Assembly (NCBI GenBank): GCA_963931925.1 | Contig: OZ007567.1 | Coordinates: 78,976,686 to 79,040,685, forward strand | DNA from: Onchidella celtica | Taxonomy: Eukaryota; Mollusca; Gastropoda; Systellommatophora; Onchidiidae | Length of the DNA: 64,000 nt | Direction: 5' to 3' | Part shown: positions 1 through 11,583 of the stretch, piece by piece | How the letters are laid out: every line of letters begins with the position of its first letter | How positions within the stretch are numbered: position 1 is the stretch's first letter | The notes under the pieces: model-generated | What the model saw: the letters and a program-made list of their open reading frames with translations, nothing else | Told to the model about the DNA's origin: nothing | Databases searched by the model: none | Position numbers and translations under genes: made by a program

Positions 1-2405
1 GCCAAACAAACAGTACCGTGCAAATTTTACTCAGTGGCAACCAACTACAAAAACAACTACAACATGCCAACGAACGTGAGTGAAACTAATCCAGTGCCTT
101 AAACCATGAGCTACATAAAATGTATACATTTCTACAAATACGCTATCAAAGAATTTACTAATGTTGGATGAACTACGAGTGGGTAATGTGGTTACTGCGT
201 GGGTTCAATAGTAACTCCCTTAAGGATACACAGGATTAACAAACACAGGGTTCTGCTGGCAATCTTATTTATTCAAAAAGCCTAACAAAGGTATCACTAC
301 CAAACAAAAGCCCAACCAGCCATAAGCCAAAGTTTCTCCGGGTCCTGTGCTACCGCTACATGCCTTATGGGGCGGGGTGGCGATGGCAAGCGTCGGCAAT
401 CCTCTGAGCTGCTACGGGCCCGGGTTGCTGGGCTGGGCTCACTGTGCTGTCGGCTCTTGTCTCCTGCGTCTATGATGGAGTGTGTTGACCACTCGAACCG
501 CATCTTATTTATGAGCCCGCGCGGACGTCCGAGAGAGCTATTACGTAGCCCGTGTTGCACAAGTGAAAGGCTCGGACATGGAGTCCAGCCCGACAACATA
601 ACCGGTTAGGGTCCTAACACAATCGAATTTACAGTACGGTTAAAAGGGTGCACACAAAAGTCAATTAGGTATCCCAGTAAACTGCAGAAATTACTCTAAC
701 GACCCCTCCAGCAATAATTGAATAAATTTGACCCAGGTTGGATTTATCGGGGATAACATGCGTCTAACTCGTGGTTTACTTTAAATCCGAGATCCTCTTA
801 TTAATTATTTCAATAGGATATGTGCATCAAAGTACAACAAAATTGGTACCATTATAAAGTAGAAACTTGCTGCTAAAATTCTAACTGACTACTTATACCA
901 GAAACCCGGTAATAGTTTTAATATAAATTTTCAAAGTGTCAGGACTAACAACATTCGACAATTTTGTGCGGGATACTTTCGTCCATTAATACGACGTATC
1001 TCCATTGATAACAAACGTTATCATGAGTACCCATTTTGTACCGATAGGGTATTGTCTACTCTCAAAAATGAATTCGGGTTCCCGTCTTTCTGTCGGTGGA
1101 TAACAACGAAGGAGCGAGTTGTAAGAAACCCAAAGCCATGATATAAGAGTTGGAAGCCCCGTGGTCAACATTTCCAACTGACCAATCAAAATGCGCGCTT
1201 TTCACCGTGATGTGAATAACGGGTCCCGCGCTAGTATTACAAGGGAAATAATCCAATTAATGGTACTCGGCCAAGTGTCCATAAACTACTATGAGTGGCC
1301 GTCCCTCACTCACGCACCAGAGTTACCATGAAAGCACATTAAAAATAGAAAGTCGTTCATCCTCTCACACTAACAAGACATGTTCATGCAATATGATCCA
1401 TCGAATTTTTGCCATAACATACTGTAATTACTTTCTACAATGCACTGTTGTCTCAGTGGATTTAATCTGTCATTTTACATGACTATCAAAGCTACTTCGC
1501 TAAAGCTTTCAGTCCAGTTCTACTTGAATAGTTGAAAAGATTTAACACATTTTTTTTTTACATGTACTTGGTACATACACACATATACTATTGCTGCTTA
1601 TAGATTCTAGAATGATGTGTAGGTCATTTTTATATTCCCTCTTATCTTTGTATTATTAAAAGATGAATGGTGATTCTGATATTTATTATATTCTCTTTAT
1701 TTTCAAGAGTAAATAGATGATTTGGTGTTCTTATTGTTATTATTGTATATTATTGGTTAGCTTTCTGTAACGTTTCAAGTGGATCTGGACAGGCTAAATT
1801 CATTATGTGAAACAATTTTAGTATGTATTTAGTTTTGTGTGAAGCATTTAATGTCTGCTGGATGATGGAATTGCACCATCTGCCAGTTCAGTTGTTAAAA
1901 TGTTGTTGTTGTTTTTTTTTCTATGTATTCTTTCCTGGCCTTTCTCCTTGCATCAGTGTAACTTTGTATGTAGATCTAATTGTTCCGACATATCAAGCAC
2001 ATTTCTGATTTTCAAAAATTAAAATAAGATTCAGATAACTTTACACTTATGAATCTTATAATTAGTTCATACCTTGCCACTAAGTATATGTTAGTGGTGC
2101 CAAACAAAAAAATTACAATACATGTTTAACTCATGGACAATTAATTATAAAAAAACCAAAACAATAATAATACCAACGGACACAAGTAAAATTAGTGTTA
2201 AAGTTTAATCATATCAATTTCAATGGATTTTCAATCCTTTTGTATATCAATGCTTTTTAAGCATGTTTATTTCCTTTTAAAATGTATCATAATTTACAAG
2301 AGTAAAAAATGTATGCTTCAATATGATATCTGATGACAGTGATAATGGACAATTCAAATTAAAGTTGAAATAAACTGCGGTCTTGACTTGCTTAAAAAAA
2401 AAAGT
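1..2405. other. Gene-poor stretch with no recognised gene
   Basis: I see no coding region that I can support. Positions 297-609 are a GC-rich patch that is open on both strands, but neither translation resembles a known family. The rest is AT-rich with short poly-T runs. The bases at about 1-100 and 2098-2210 both begin GCCAAACAAA and stay loosely similar for about 100 bases, so they may be old copies of one repeat; this is a weak impression. Confidence 0.5.
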
Positions 2406-2575
2406 AGGGGGTATAATCTGGACTGGGGGGGAGGGGGGGTATAGTCCGGCCTAGCCCAAAGTAAACCCCGGGGTATAAACTGGCCTAGCCCAGAATATAC
2501 CCCGGGGTATATTCTGGGCTAGGCCAGTTTAACCCCGGGTATAGTCTGGCGGGGGTATAATCTGGCCTGCTACAC
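2406..2575. repeat. GGGGTATA-CTGGCC repeat cluster
   Basis: A unit of the form GGGGTATA followed by (A/T)CTGG(C/A)CT recurs about six times in both orientations. G runs occur at 2426-2440. The cluster directly abuts the broken 3' end of the Gag fragment on the minus strand, so it may be the junction where that element was truncated. The function is unknown. Confidence 0.75.
2476..2531. repeat. 56-bp perfect palindrome with no spacer
   Basis: The 28 bases at 2476-2503 are the exact reverse complement of 2504-2531, with the centre at CCCC/GGGG (2500-2507). The arms contain GGCCTAGCCCAGAATATA and its complement. It sits inside the GGGGTATA repeat cluster and could extrude as a cruciform. Confidence 0.92.
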
Positions 2576-3568
2576 CGGCCTCTGGCACCTATGGCAGGCC
2601 TGTGGGCTTCTGTCTCCGTTGGGCCTCTGTCGCACTGGCCCGCTCTGCTGTCTGGCGCTCCCGCTGAGTGTCCGGTTCCTCGCTACCAGGTACGCCTCCG
2701 CTGAATCTGCGATGTCCTGTAGCGTCTTTGGTTTCCTCTCCCTCACATGGGTTGCAAGGTCTGGTGGGCAAGCATCCATGAATTGCTCTCTGACGAACAG
2801 GTCTCTCACTCCTTCGTAGGTCTCCTCCGTCTTCGACAGCTTTATCCACCTCTCTAGATAGGTCTTGATCCTAGTCAAAAACATTCCAACATCTTCTCCA
2901 TCTTCAGGCTTACCTTGTCTGAACATGCGTCTGTATCCGTCCTCTGACAGATTGTACCTCTTCTGCAAAGCTTCCTTGACCTTGTCGTAATCCTTGGCTT
3001 CGTCGATCGGCAGTCTGCAGAAGCACTCCAAAGCTCTCCCAGTCAGCAGGGCAGACAGCGATGTCGTCCAGGTGGATCTGGGCCATTCAGCTGTCTCGGC
3101 AAATCTCTCAAACCGCAGCAACCAGCTATCCAGATCGTCCTTCTTGTCCTGAAATGCAGGTAGCTTGGGTCTCTTGGAACTGGCGTGATCGTCAGACTTC
3201 TGCGCTCAATCGCTGCCTCCACGTTGCTGGCGGATCCTCTCCATCTCCAACTCGTGTTTCATCCTTTCCCTTTCCAGCTGTGCCTGTCGTTCAGCCTCCT
3301 TCTCCTGTGCCTGTCGTTGAGCATTTTTCTCCTGGGCCTCCCTCTCCATTCTCAGCTGTTCCAATTTAAGCTTCTCCATTCGCTCCTGTGCTTCCAGCTG
3401 TCGTTCTTTTTCCAGTCGTTGAGCCTCCAGCTGTCGTTGGGCCTCCTTCTCCTGAGCTTCCATCTGTCGTTCTCTTTCCAGGCCTTCACGGATGTAGTCC
3501 CGTCTCTCCTGCCCAGTGAGCTCCATGGCTTCCGCTTCCTGGCTAAGCCTTCCAATAACCTCCGACAT
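2575..3568 (-). pseudogene. Truncated Gag of an LTR retrotransposon (element D)
   Basis: Gag would form the capsid-like particle and bind the element's RNA. The frame starts at ATG 3568 with about 110 residues of Glu/Gln/Arg-rich coiled coil (repeats of the type EKEAQRQ). It then enters a retrotransposon Gag core with motifs such as RFERFAETAEW and ALLTGRALECF. It breaks off inside the first half of a zinc knuckle (CHRCQR). A TGA at 3206-3208 interrupts the frame between the coiled coil and the core, and both parts are in the same frame. Pol is absent: the reading frame runs into the GGGGTATA repeat at about 2575. The primer site and probable LTR lie just upstream on the minus strand. Family assignment to Ty3/gypsy is inference. 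Confidence 0.8.
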
Positions 3569-3656
3569 GTTGTAGATAGCTTGTCGATGATATTCCTAAA
3601 ATAAACTTTGTAAATAAATCTAATAATTTTGATCTGGTCCGTTCGAATTTGGTCGG

Positions 3657-3674
3657 ATCCCAGACGAGCCCCCA
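3657..3674 (-). promoter_or_regulatory. Primer-binding site, tRNA-Pro type (element D)
   Basis: The minus strand reads TGGGGGCTCGTCTGGGAT. This matches the classical tRNA-Pro primer-binding site used by many retroelements at 17 of 18 bases. It lies 3 bases downstream of the probable LTR end and about 90 bases before the gag ATG, which is the expected place. Confidence 0.8.
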
Positions 3675-3677
3675 ATA

Positions 3678-4044
3678 TGTAACAGCTGAGGTTGTTCTAG
3701 CACGTTATAGTGGGGGGGGGGGGGTTAGTTGATCTAACTACAACACTTTAGAAAACGAAACTATTACAGCTGTAGAATAAATAAACACGAGATCCGACGA
3801 TCGATTAAATAATACTAAAGTTTAATAACTGTATACTGAACAATAAAATACTAGGAAGGCACCAGCGAACAACTAAATATCCTACGCCACACGAGGAAAA
3901 ACTCATTTACTCGCCAAACAACCCCTCACATGGGTCCATATGTATAGGTATTTCTGTAGAAAATTCCCGAAATTAATCTGACCTCTGTCCTCGCCCGTAA
4001 CACACAAACTAACCAATCACGTGTCAATACGTCACCAGGTTACA
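3678..4044 (-). mobile_element. Probable 5' LTR of the truncated gag element (element D)
   Basis: On the plus strand the segment begins TGTAACAGC and ends GGTTACA, so its ends form TGTAAC/GTTACA inverted termini with TG...CA. The primer site follows on the minus strand. The far end was chosen only because it gives matching termini. The other LTR is missing, so the border and length (367 bp) cannot be confirmed. A 14-base G run lies at about 3711-3724. Confidence 0.5.
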
Positions 4045-5360
4045 TCACTCAAGGCCAAATCTGGCGTAAACATCTATATCCACAACGTTATCGAATGTTC
4101 GGGAACATACTAATATTTACGAGGAAAAAAACTACTCACAAGGAAGAGGGGGTAAGGTCACGGAGTACACTCTGGCGAACGTCAACAATAAAATGAAAAA
4201 AGAAGTGAACACATGCTGTCACCAGTATAACAAGCAACGGGGAAGGGCAAGGGGTAGCTTGCAGATGCTACATACCTATTCACCCACATCACCAGATATC
4301 GAGAATACCCAGTACCAGATAAAAACGGTGAAAGTTGTCAGTTCTTTGCCATATCAGTAGGCCGAAGGACTCAAGCTCAGACGGCCGTTGGGTCGAAAAA
4401 GTGAAAGCGGATGTAAATGTAGTTTTATATAAAATTTGTTTGGAGCGGATGTTTGAAATTACGTGTATATATGGAATGAATTACATGTCCATTCACAGTT
4501 TAATTGTAACATTAGCAGAGGTTGGTAAGTGGCATAAATTGCAGTACCACTTGTTATTGCAGAAGTTTTTTTGTGTTTTTTTGGTACTTGTTGCAGTGAA
4601 CTGGGTGCAGTGTAGCCAGTGTAGGGTGTACCCATTTTCCTTCTCTAGACCTCTTGCCTAGGGCTGCAGTACAAATACAAGGCTATTCGGGTTTGCTGTA
4701 ACGAATGTTTGAAACTGCGTCGTGATTAATCTACAGTTCACAGTGCCCACCTCATTCTGTGAGGGATCTTAGACTTTAGCACATAACTGTAGAAAAGATA
4801 CTATAACGGGTGACAACTTGCGTTTTGCGTTCATGGATTTTACTCACATTCCTTTGTGCCGACTACGTAGGAGATAATTATAAAGGGTGGCGAGTTTTAC
4901 AAAGCCGAATAGAGAAAACATTGAGTTGAGCTCATTATTCGGCTATCACTCCAAGCCATGACTGGAGTCGATTACTTTGGAATTACAACTTCAGTCCCTG
5001 TCGGAAAGCTCCGGCTATTTTTTTCCCTTTTCGCTGTGATCGCACGGTAATCAAATTCTACAGGTATTATTAACATCAAGTAGACAATTCAGTGACCCAT
5101 TGGACCCGATTAGTCTAGGATTTTTTATGCATTCTTCAAGTTAGCGCATGTTAGGAATATTGATTCAAATTTGTTGCCCCGTAATGCACTGTTTCGGCCA
5201 ACTTGATGGTACATACAGATAAAGAAACTGGACATTTAGTTATATACCATGAACTCCATTTGATGCAATGAACCATTTTTAGGGGGGGGGGGGCATCGAA
5301 GACACTATTATAACTCTATTGTCTTTGATGGTACATATGTACTCGACTCCAATTTTCCAG
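4045..5360. other. Intron or intergenic sequence upstream of the SLC5 exons
   Basis: No coding exon is recognised. The 108-codon open frame at 4335-4661 has no family resemblance and no convincing splice context. Upstream SLC5 exons (about the first two thirds of the protein) must lie further left, outside the window, unless they have been lost. Confidence 0.5.
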
Positions 5361-5541
5361 GTGCAGCACCATCTGTAACCAAGCATCCACTCAGAGAACC
5401 TGCGCTGTCAAGAACATGAAAAGTGCCAAATACACATTTTTGATCAACAGTGTGTTGATTGTTGTGTACGGAGGTATACTTTTCGCAGTAGGAATTGTGG
5501 CGTACGCCTACTTTGCTCACATTCGCTGTGATCCATGGCAG
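5361..5541 (+). CDS. SLC5-family sodium/solute symporter, exon n-2
   Basis: The exon follows a TTTTCCAG acceptor and ends at CAG|GTTGG. It contributes 1 base plus 60 codons. It carries the conserved NQxxxQR region typical of SLC5 proteins (NQASTQRTCAVKN), a transmembrane helix rich in I, V and G (about 5437-5520), and the following CDP motif (HIRCDPW). This matches the middle-to-late part of the SLC5A5/6/8/12 group (iodide, multivitamin and monocarboxylate cotransporters). Proteins of this family use the sodium gradient at the plasma membrane to import small organic or inorganic anions. The exact substrate cannot be read from the sequence. The exon ends in phase 0, which does not fit the phase of the next exon found. 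Confidence 0.8.
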
Positions 5542-6043
5542 GTTGGAGGTTTTATGAATTTTCCATTATATAGTTTTCATTTGTTTTCTTCAATTTTACA
5601 TGCATTTCTAGAGACTTCATTTCACTTTGGCTGCGATCTATGCAGCTCTGTGGGAATTAAGATGGTTTTTGTTCAGCAAAATATCTCCTTGTTGGTTGTG
5701 TGAATCCTATCAAGAATTCTCTGTTCACAAATTTAAGTGCCTAACGACTTTGGGTTCAAATAATTTTCTACAGAGCGTTGGAAGATGATTTCTTATTTTA
5801 ATTTACAGTGACAAAAAAATCGCAAGTTTCCAGTTATTTTCGGTCCAGTGCCCAAATGATAAAATGCATGGATTAGGCCCAGCGTATACATGCATGTAAG
5901 CCATCTTCCACAAGCCTCAAATTTTGATTCAAAGATGTCCTTCATTACATGTTTCAATGTCAAACTTTGCTTCACACGACATTTCGCCCTTTCTCTCTCT
6001 CCTGCCCCTCTCCTTCTTTCCAATCTTTACCCTCATCTGACAG

Positions 6044-6168
6044 GTCATATGAAGTTGAGAAATCAGCTGATTCCGCCTACATCCTGTACGTGTTCAGAGA
6101 CACACCTGGCAAGGCCGGAGTGTGCGTAAGCGCCCTGCTCTGTGGTACCTTGAGTACTGTGTCTTCAG
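6044..6168 (+). CDS. SLC5-family sodium/solute symporter, exon n-1
   Basis: The exon follows CTGACAG and ends before GTAATC. The frame is fixed by motifs corresponding to the family's PGxxGxxxxxxxxGxLSTxSS block (DTPGKAGVCVSALLCGTLST). It needs two bases from the previous exon, but the exon at 5361-5541 ends cleanly in phase 0. Either a tiny exon with 3n+2 bases lies in the 500-bp intron, or a small indel has broken the gene. Its donor phase agrees perfectly with the next exon. Confidence 0.75.
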
Positions 6169-6879
6169 GTAATCACAGGTTACACAATCAAGTGTACAGT
6201 AACAACTTCGCTCCTGATCATATCACCACAAGGAAAAGTAGTTTTCATAATATACATTTTGGCTAATTCATACTTACAGATCTGTATTGATAGACAAGAG
6301 GGGAAGTGAGTCAAGTCACTGTGCACCCTATGGAGGACACAAAAGGAGGGCAAGGTTTCTTTTAAAAAAGTTCGAAAAATGATGCCGTCTTGTTGTGTAC
6401 TATTAGTGTGGGCTATAATGAAAAGACACTTGCCTTCCTTTTGTCTGCAGTGGTACAGCCCTAGGTTGCCACACGAATTGCTGCCATCTTTTAGTGGACA
6501 GAAGAGAGGCGGGGCGGACTGCCCTCGCTTGTCTTGTACAGCTCTGTAGTATTACTCCATTTTGATATTGTTTCACTGCTTTTGGTTCTGGGGATCTCTT
6601 ATCATATCTGAAAGTGATAGACTCTTCGGGAAAACGGGGCATGATATTTTCGGTTTGTTTACCCATCTGTCTGTCTATCTGTCTGACTGTGTGATTGTCC
6701 GCCAAACTGATTGTCTCTCCTTCTGTGATTTCCTGCTGTCATCTGCCATCTCCATCGTTCCACTAAGATTCCTATCTTTCAATAAATTCTTACGTCCTCT
6801 TCTTTCAATAGGAAAGAATGAACCCACAACTCATTTACATGTATTTTAATCCCCAAGTGATTCTCATCCCATTTTCCAG

Positions 6880-7646
6880 GTATCAATACTTTAGCAGCCA
6901 ACACGGTAGAAGATTTTCTTTCTACTCCACTGAAAAAGGTAAAGGAAAGTCGAGCGACTCTGGTCACCAAAATCATCTCTTGTTGCTATGGTATTCTGAT
7001 TATTGCTCCGGCTTTGGGCGCCAATTCTCTCCGAGGTTCAGTGGCACAAATGGTTATAGCTGTCTTGGGAGCTTGCGCTGGGCCATTGCTGGGTATACTT
7101 CTATTGGGAGCCGTCTTCACGTGGTCCAACAAATATGGCGCTCTTACTGGGGGAATTGTAGCATTTGTCATAAATATGTGGCTGGCTATGGGTGGGCATT
7201 TGTATGGCAAAAAAGACAAACCACTTCTTCCGCCACCATCTGATATGTGTATGAGGAACCAATCTTTGAATACACGGCTGATGCAGAATGAAACCAGTGA
7301 CGTATTACCAGCTCCCACCAACGGTTATCAACTTGTCAATACTAGCACATCAAGTCCAGATCCCTACAGTTATGGTTTTTTCTTGTATGCCATTTCATTT
7401 GTGTGGTACGGTTTTATTGGTACATCCATTAGTTTGATGCTAGGTCTTTTCGTAAGCTATCTGTTTAATCGTCATAGCCACAACCCAGACACGTCCTTGT
7501 TATTTCCTTATGTTACCAAACTCAGCTCTCGTTCCAAGTCCTCACACAAAAAGTCAACTTTGGATGCTGCAGAAAACCTACAACTGACCCACGGAGACCA
7601 AGATCAAGCGGACAGCAGCTGTCAACAAGAAAGCCAAATTTTGTGA
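6880..7646 (+). CDS. SLC5-family sodium/solute symporter, last exon
   Basis: The last exon follows ATTTTCCAG and reads in phase with the exon ending at 6168, so that the joined codon gives Gly before INTLAANTVEDF, the family's NSLAAVTxEDF block. About 255 codons follow without a stop. They include a hydrophobic helix pair (GPLLGILLLGAVF and GIVAFVINMWLAMGG), a soluble extracellular-type loop with NxS/T sites, a last transmembrane segment (about 7366-7480) and a Ser/Lys-rich cytoplasmic tail. The stop is TGA at 7644-7646. This is the C-terminal third of a 13- or 14-helix SLC5 transporter of the monocarboxylate/multivitamin subgroup. No internal damage is visible in this exon. Confidence 0.88.
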
Positions 7647-8847
7647 ATTCTGTGATAGAAGAAGTTTCCACCAAATATTTAATCCTCCCAACCTATTTCT
7701 CCTCTCAGTCTCAACCCCAACCCACTACCCCATCCAGTGCCATGGGCACACTGTCTTACAGCTCAACGTTGAGATCTTTTTGTTTCTCGGGGGCCTCAGC
7801 ACAGTGCTGTTGGCCCCTTACAGCTCACCTCCTACCCCAACATGTGTTAAAGATCTTTATCTACAGACGATCGAAGCCTTTGGCTTTTACATGACTTTCA
7901 ATTAAAAAAAAAAAAATCCATTAAAAATGTCCAGGCCAAGTGGCAATGCAGACTAGTCTCAATTGGCACTGGGCTCGTCCTCCCCCCCAATGTATTACTG
8001 CCGTTGGCGGCCAACGGCTCCAAACCACCACAAAGCCAAACATGCTCTCGAAAAACTAATCAGGTCAAACCGAAGGGACTTGATATCCTGTGAAAGTGAA
8101 TGCCCCTCCATCAACCCGTCCGCCTAATAAAGTAGTAAAGAACATCCCTCGCCCGCACTGGGCAGGGACGCAACCAGTAAAATATCTCGTCCTTGCCTCC
8201 ACCAGGGATGATAACAAATAAGATTTTTTTAAAGTCTTTTCTTACCGCCCCTAAAAAGGGAAAACAAAATTGAAGCATTTCTCCACCCCCGCCCTCTTTT
8301 AAATCAGCTGGTCACCATGTGCCATACTGCGCACTTTTTCTAGTGTCCGCCCTTGTCCACTTTACTGTGTCAGGTTGTTCTTTTGGGGGGGGGGGGGTCT
8401 TTATCTTTTTTTAAAATGCTTTCTGCCTCTCTCTCTCTCTGAGCATTATTTTCATTTCCTTCTTTTTCCTGGACTTTGTCCCCCCCCCCCCCTTCACTTC
8501 CTTGTTCAGCTTTCCCTTCATTCCCCCTCCACTCTTTTTACTCTCTCCTCCTTCCCACCTGTAGATATGTATTAATTTTGCTTTTTTATGCACATCTTCC
8601 ATCTGCTGGGACTTGGATGATAAAGCCTGGTCCAGCTTTAGTTTCAGTACAGGTTTTGTTTGTAAACCTCACAGGAGGCCCTTTTAGTTAGGACGATTCT
8701 GTCTAAGTTCATGTTCTCACCATCAGTATAATCTATGGAAACTCCTCAGCTGCTTACTAACTCCTGGGGCCACTGTTCGATTTTGGGTGTCCATCTCTAC
8801 CTTTAGGTTACTTCTGAAATTATTGTTAAAAGGTTCAGACAGCTGTG
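7647..8847. other. 3' UTR and intergenic sequence after the SLC5 gene
   Basis: Possible polyadenylation signals are ATTAAA at 7901-7906 (followed by an A run) and AATAAA at 8126-8131. G and C runs of 10 or more bases lie at about 8384-8397 and 8480-8491, and a (CT)n run lies near 8430-8441. No gene is recognised. Confidence 0.45.
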
Positions 8848-9087
8848 CGTCACGAGTAAGGTTGATGGCCTTGTGCGCCACGAGTGGAGAGGGGGTAAAC
8901 TGAATAGGGGAGAAGGGGATTTTAAAGTTGTTGACGAGCATGAAAGGTTACTGTCACGAGTAAGGTTGAGGGTGAGTCTAGGGGGTGAGCTTAGCAGGGG
9001 AAAACACGATTTTTAACGTTGTTGACGAGCGTGAAAAGATACACACGACTCGCTTTAAACTAGTCCCATGTGCAAGACCCTCGGGAG

Positions 9088-9095
9088 TATAAATA
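9088..9095 (+). promoter_or_regulatory. TATA box in element A LTR
   Basis: TATAAATA lies about 240 bases into the 5' LTR, upstream of the repeat array and the AATAAA at 9781. The matching place in the 3' LTR reads TATAAAC (14864-14870). The position is right for the U3 promoter of the element. Confidence 0.6.
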
Positions 9096-9244
9096 GAGAA
9101 GCTCGCCACACGTGGTTCCCATTTGTTCCCAGAGGTTTTGCAGAAGTTAACGGTCCGGGCGATCATGTGGAGATCATGCCGTGGGGACCAGAGTTGTTAG
9201 GTGTGAGGGATCCATTATGTTCCCACAGAAGTTCGCTGATAAGC

Positions 9245-9500
9245 GATGGCGGGTGTGAACCGTCTGTTTTCTTATTCGTCTGAGGCTTGGCAATCTTGAA
9301 GAGGGGATGGGAACCCTTCAAGAACCAACGATCCACGATGGCGGGTGTGAACCGTCTGTTTTCTTATTCGTCTGAAGCTTGGGAGTCTTGAAGAGGGGAT
9401 GGGAACCCTTCAAGAACCAACGATCCACGATGGCGGGTGTGAACCGTCTCTTTTCTTATTCGTTTGAAGCCGTGGGCGGGTGTGGACCGTCTGTTCCCCA
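9245..9500 (+). repeat. 92-bp tandem repeats within element A 5' LTR
   Basis: Units starting GATGGCGGGTGTGAACCGTC begin at 9245, 9337 and 9429, an exact 92-base spacing, and a degenerate fourth begins near 9470. The same array is in the 3' LTR, so it predates this insertion. Confidence 0.92.
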
Positions 9501-9944
9501 TTATCGTTTGAAGTTGGAGATCTAGGAAGGATCGTTTGGACTCTGGAGACGTGAAAATGCATCAGCGAGGAGATCAGATGTCGACAGAGACTTTTAAGTA
9601 TAAATAATTAAGTTATGGACAAAGGGGTTAGGCGTTAGTTGGCCTAAGAGGGAGTAGAGAATAGTCGTCGTCCCCGATAGGGATTTTTTTTTACATATCT
9701 TTGTGTTTTTTTTTTGTGACTGTGTATTTGATTATTATGAGTTGAATGTTTTGGCATAAGTTACATGTCACGCATTTAGTAATAAATATCGTTTGATTTA
9801 AAATTTCACTCCATGTGTCCGTTGGTCGCTGGTCTGCTTGCTTAGCTTGTTAGCTAGGGTTGAAAGGAAAAATAAATTAAGTAAACATCACGCACATACG
9901 AGTGGTCCGAGTTATAGAAATATTTTTGTAGTCAGACCAGCGGC

Positions 9945-10700
9945 CATGGATGTAACACCTTTTTAAACGTCACTAAAACCGGAGGATTTGTTGAAATTTA
10001 AGAAACCGGATTTATTGGTGATTAGCAAGAAATTGGGACTTGATTATGTGAAATCTAGCTTAAGAAAAGCAGAAATATCGAGATATATTGCCGAATATTA
10101 TGTGGATGACGATATATTCGAAGAAGAGGATCTAGCTCATTTGAAACTATAGCATCAGTAACTGAAGAAGTTAATGTTGAGTTACAGAAAGAGAAGATGC
10201 GGTTTGAACTAGAGCAGAAAAAGCTAGAACAAGAGGCACGGGAGAAAGAAAGAGATAGACAGGATAAGGCGCAAGAGAAAGAAAGGGAAAGACAACACGA
10301 GCTAGAGAAAGCCAGATTAGGAATTACTAGTAGATCACATGAACCTAGTTTTCTGGCTAGTAGGGACGTAAGGTTGGTTTCCCCCCCCCCCCCCTTTAAT
10401 GAGAGGGAAGTGGATAAATATTTCCAACATTTTGAGAAAGTGGCCCTTAGTTTAAACTGGCCCAAACAACATTGGCCATTGATGCTACAGAGTGTAATAA
10501 GGGGTAAAGCACAACAGACCTTTTCGGCCCTTTCCATAGAAGACGCGGGGGATTATGACCGTGTGAAAGACGCCATATTAAAAGCATATGAATTGGTGCC
10601 TGAAGCATTATCGGCAAAAGTTCAGATATTATTTAAAAAAATGACAGTGAGATCTATGTTGAGTTTGCTCATGAGAAAGAAGTACATGTATTTTTTTTAG
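9945..10700 (+). pseudogene. Element A gag, N-terminal and core part (broken)
   Basis: A frame opens at ATG 9945 just after the 5' LTR and is interrupted by TAA within its first ten codons. It continues as a KPDLLVISKKLGL-type N-terminal region until a frame change near 10140-10155. The next frame carries a Glu/Lys/Arg-rich coiled coil (10190-10310) like that of the gag at 2575-3568. It then carries a Gag core with FQHFEKVALSLNWPKQHW and GKAQQTFSALS. Another shift near 10610 throws it out of frame. A 14-base C run at 10381-10394 encodes the PPPP stretch. The function would be particle formation. This copy is dead. Confidence 0.85.
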
Positions 10701-10734
10701 AGATGGTGTTCCTCGATGGAAGTATGTAAAGATT

Positions 10735-11583
10735 ATGAAAAGCTTAAATTTATTAGAGGATTTCAAAACAGGAATCCGTGACGAGGTAAAGACTTACCTA
10801 AATGAGAAAGAGACAAAGATATTACAAGATGCCGCTAAACTGGCTGATGAGTTTGCACCTGTTAGATTTCAGGATAGAAGGTCCTTAAATGACAATACTG
10901 GTGGTCAGAGGGGAGCCAAGATTGAATTCCCGCAGAAATCCAGTAGTTTCGATGGGAAAAGACCTGGTCCTAGTGGAAAAGATTACCATTTCCAGAGAAG
11001 AGATTGGAGGAACGAGGAACCTACATGTAATAACTGTGGGAGATTAGGCCATAGAAGCTGGGATTGTCCTGCTCTTGGGAAAAAGAAGACTGGCCCTATA
11101 GCTTTTGTGGAAAGACCGAAAGTTATAAACTCTCCGCAGCCTCGTAACCCAGTAAAGGAGTTAGAGACCATAAGAGAAGAATTCCTACCATTTATGTCAG
11201 AGGGTCTAGTGTCTCTTGGGGAAAATTCCACCCCCATACCTTTAAAAATATTGCGGGATACTGGATGTTCTCAGTCCCTCCTGCTAAATAATGTTCTAGA
11301 CTTTGATGATAATTCGAATACTGGAGAAGTTAATCTTATCCGGGGTATTGAGGGAGTCTTTAGCCCTGTACCTTTACATAGAATTTATCTGAAGTCAGAC
11401 TTTATAACAGGTCGAGTTGTAGTTGGACTTAGATCTAGCTTGCCATTAGAAGGAGTGTCACTATTGTTAGGTAATGACCTTGCCGGTGCTAAAGAAATAC
11501 CAGCTGTGCAGTTGACTTCAAAGCCTAGTACCGAGGACGAAAGAGTAGATCAGATACAAATATGTATCCTTCATGTGCGGTGA
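10735..11583 (+). pseudogene. Element A gag C-terminus, zinc knuckle and protease
   Basis: This is a 282-codon open segment. It contains a CCHC zinc knuckle CNNCGRLGHRSWDC (11026-11067), the nucleocapsid-type RNA-binding motif. About 60 residues later comes a retropepsin active site, DTG at 11257-11265 (RDTGCSQSLL), with the flap and second hydrophobic region behind it (LLLGNDLAG at about 11464-11490). Gag nucleocapsid and protease are therefore in one frame here. The frame ends at 11581-11583, and the chain continues in the overlapping frame at 11562 (motif AVTRAMARK), which shows a frameshift. Confidence 0.88.

Larger units (their letters stand above)
8848..9907 (+). mobile_element. Element A, 5' LTR
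   Basis: This aligns with the 3' LTR at 14612-15669 over its length. The expected start TGTCACGAG reads CGTCACGAG here. The right border is uncertain, because the last bases (about 9891-9930) do not match the GTCGTGACA end of the 3' LTR and no clear primer site is visible. The LTR contains a TATA box, an array of 92-bp repeats and an AATAAA signal. Confidence 0.85.

Noticed and set aside
297-609. Overlapping open frames on both strands in a GC-rich patch
   Set aside because: GC-rich sequence stays open by chance. Neither translation has domains or splice support.
7962-7980. CACTGGGCTCGTCC resembling a retroelement primer site
   Set aside because: It has a two-base gap against the tRNA-Pro site, and no LTR end or gag is nearby.
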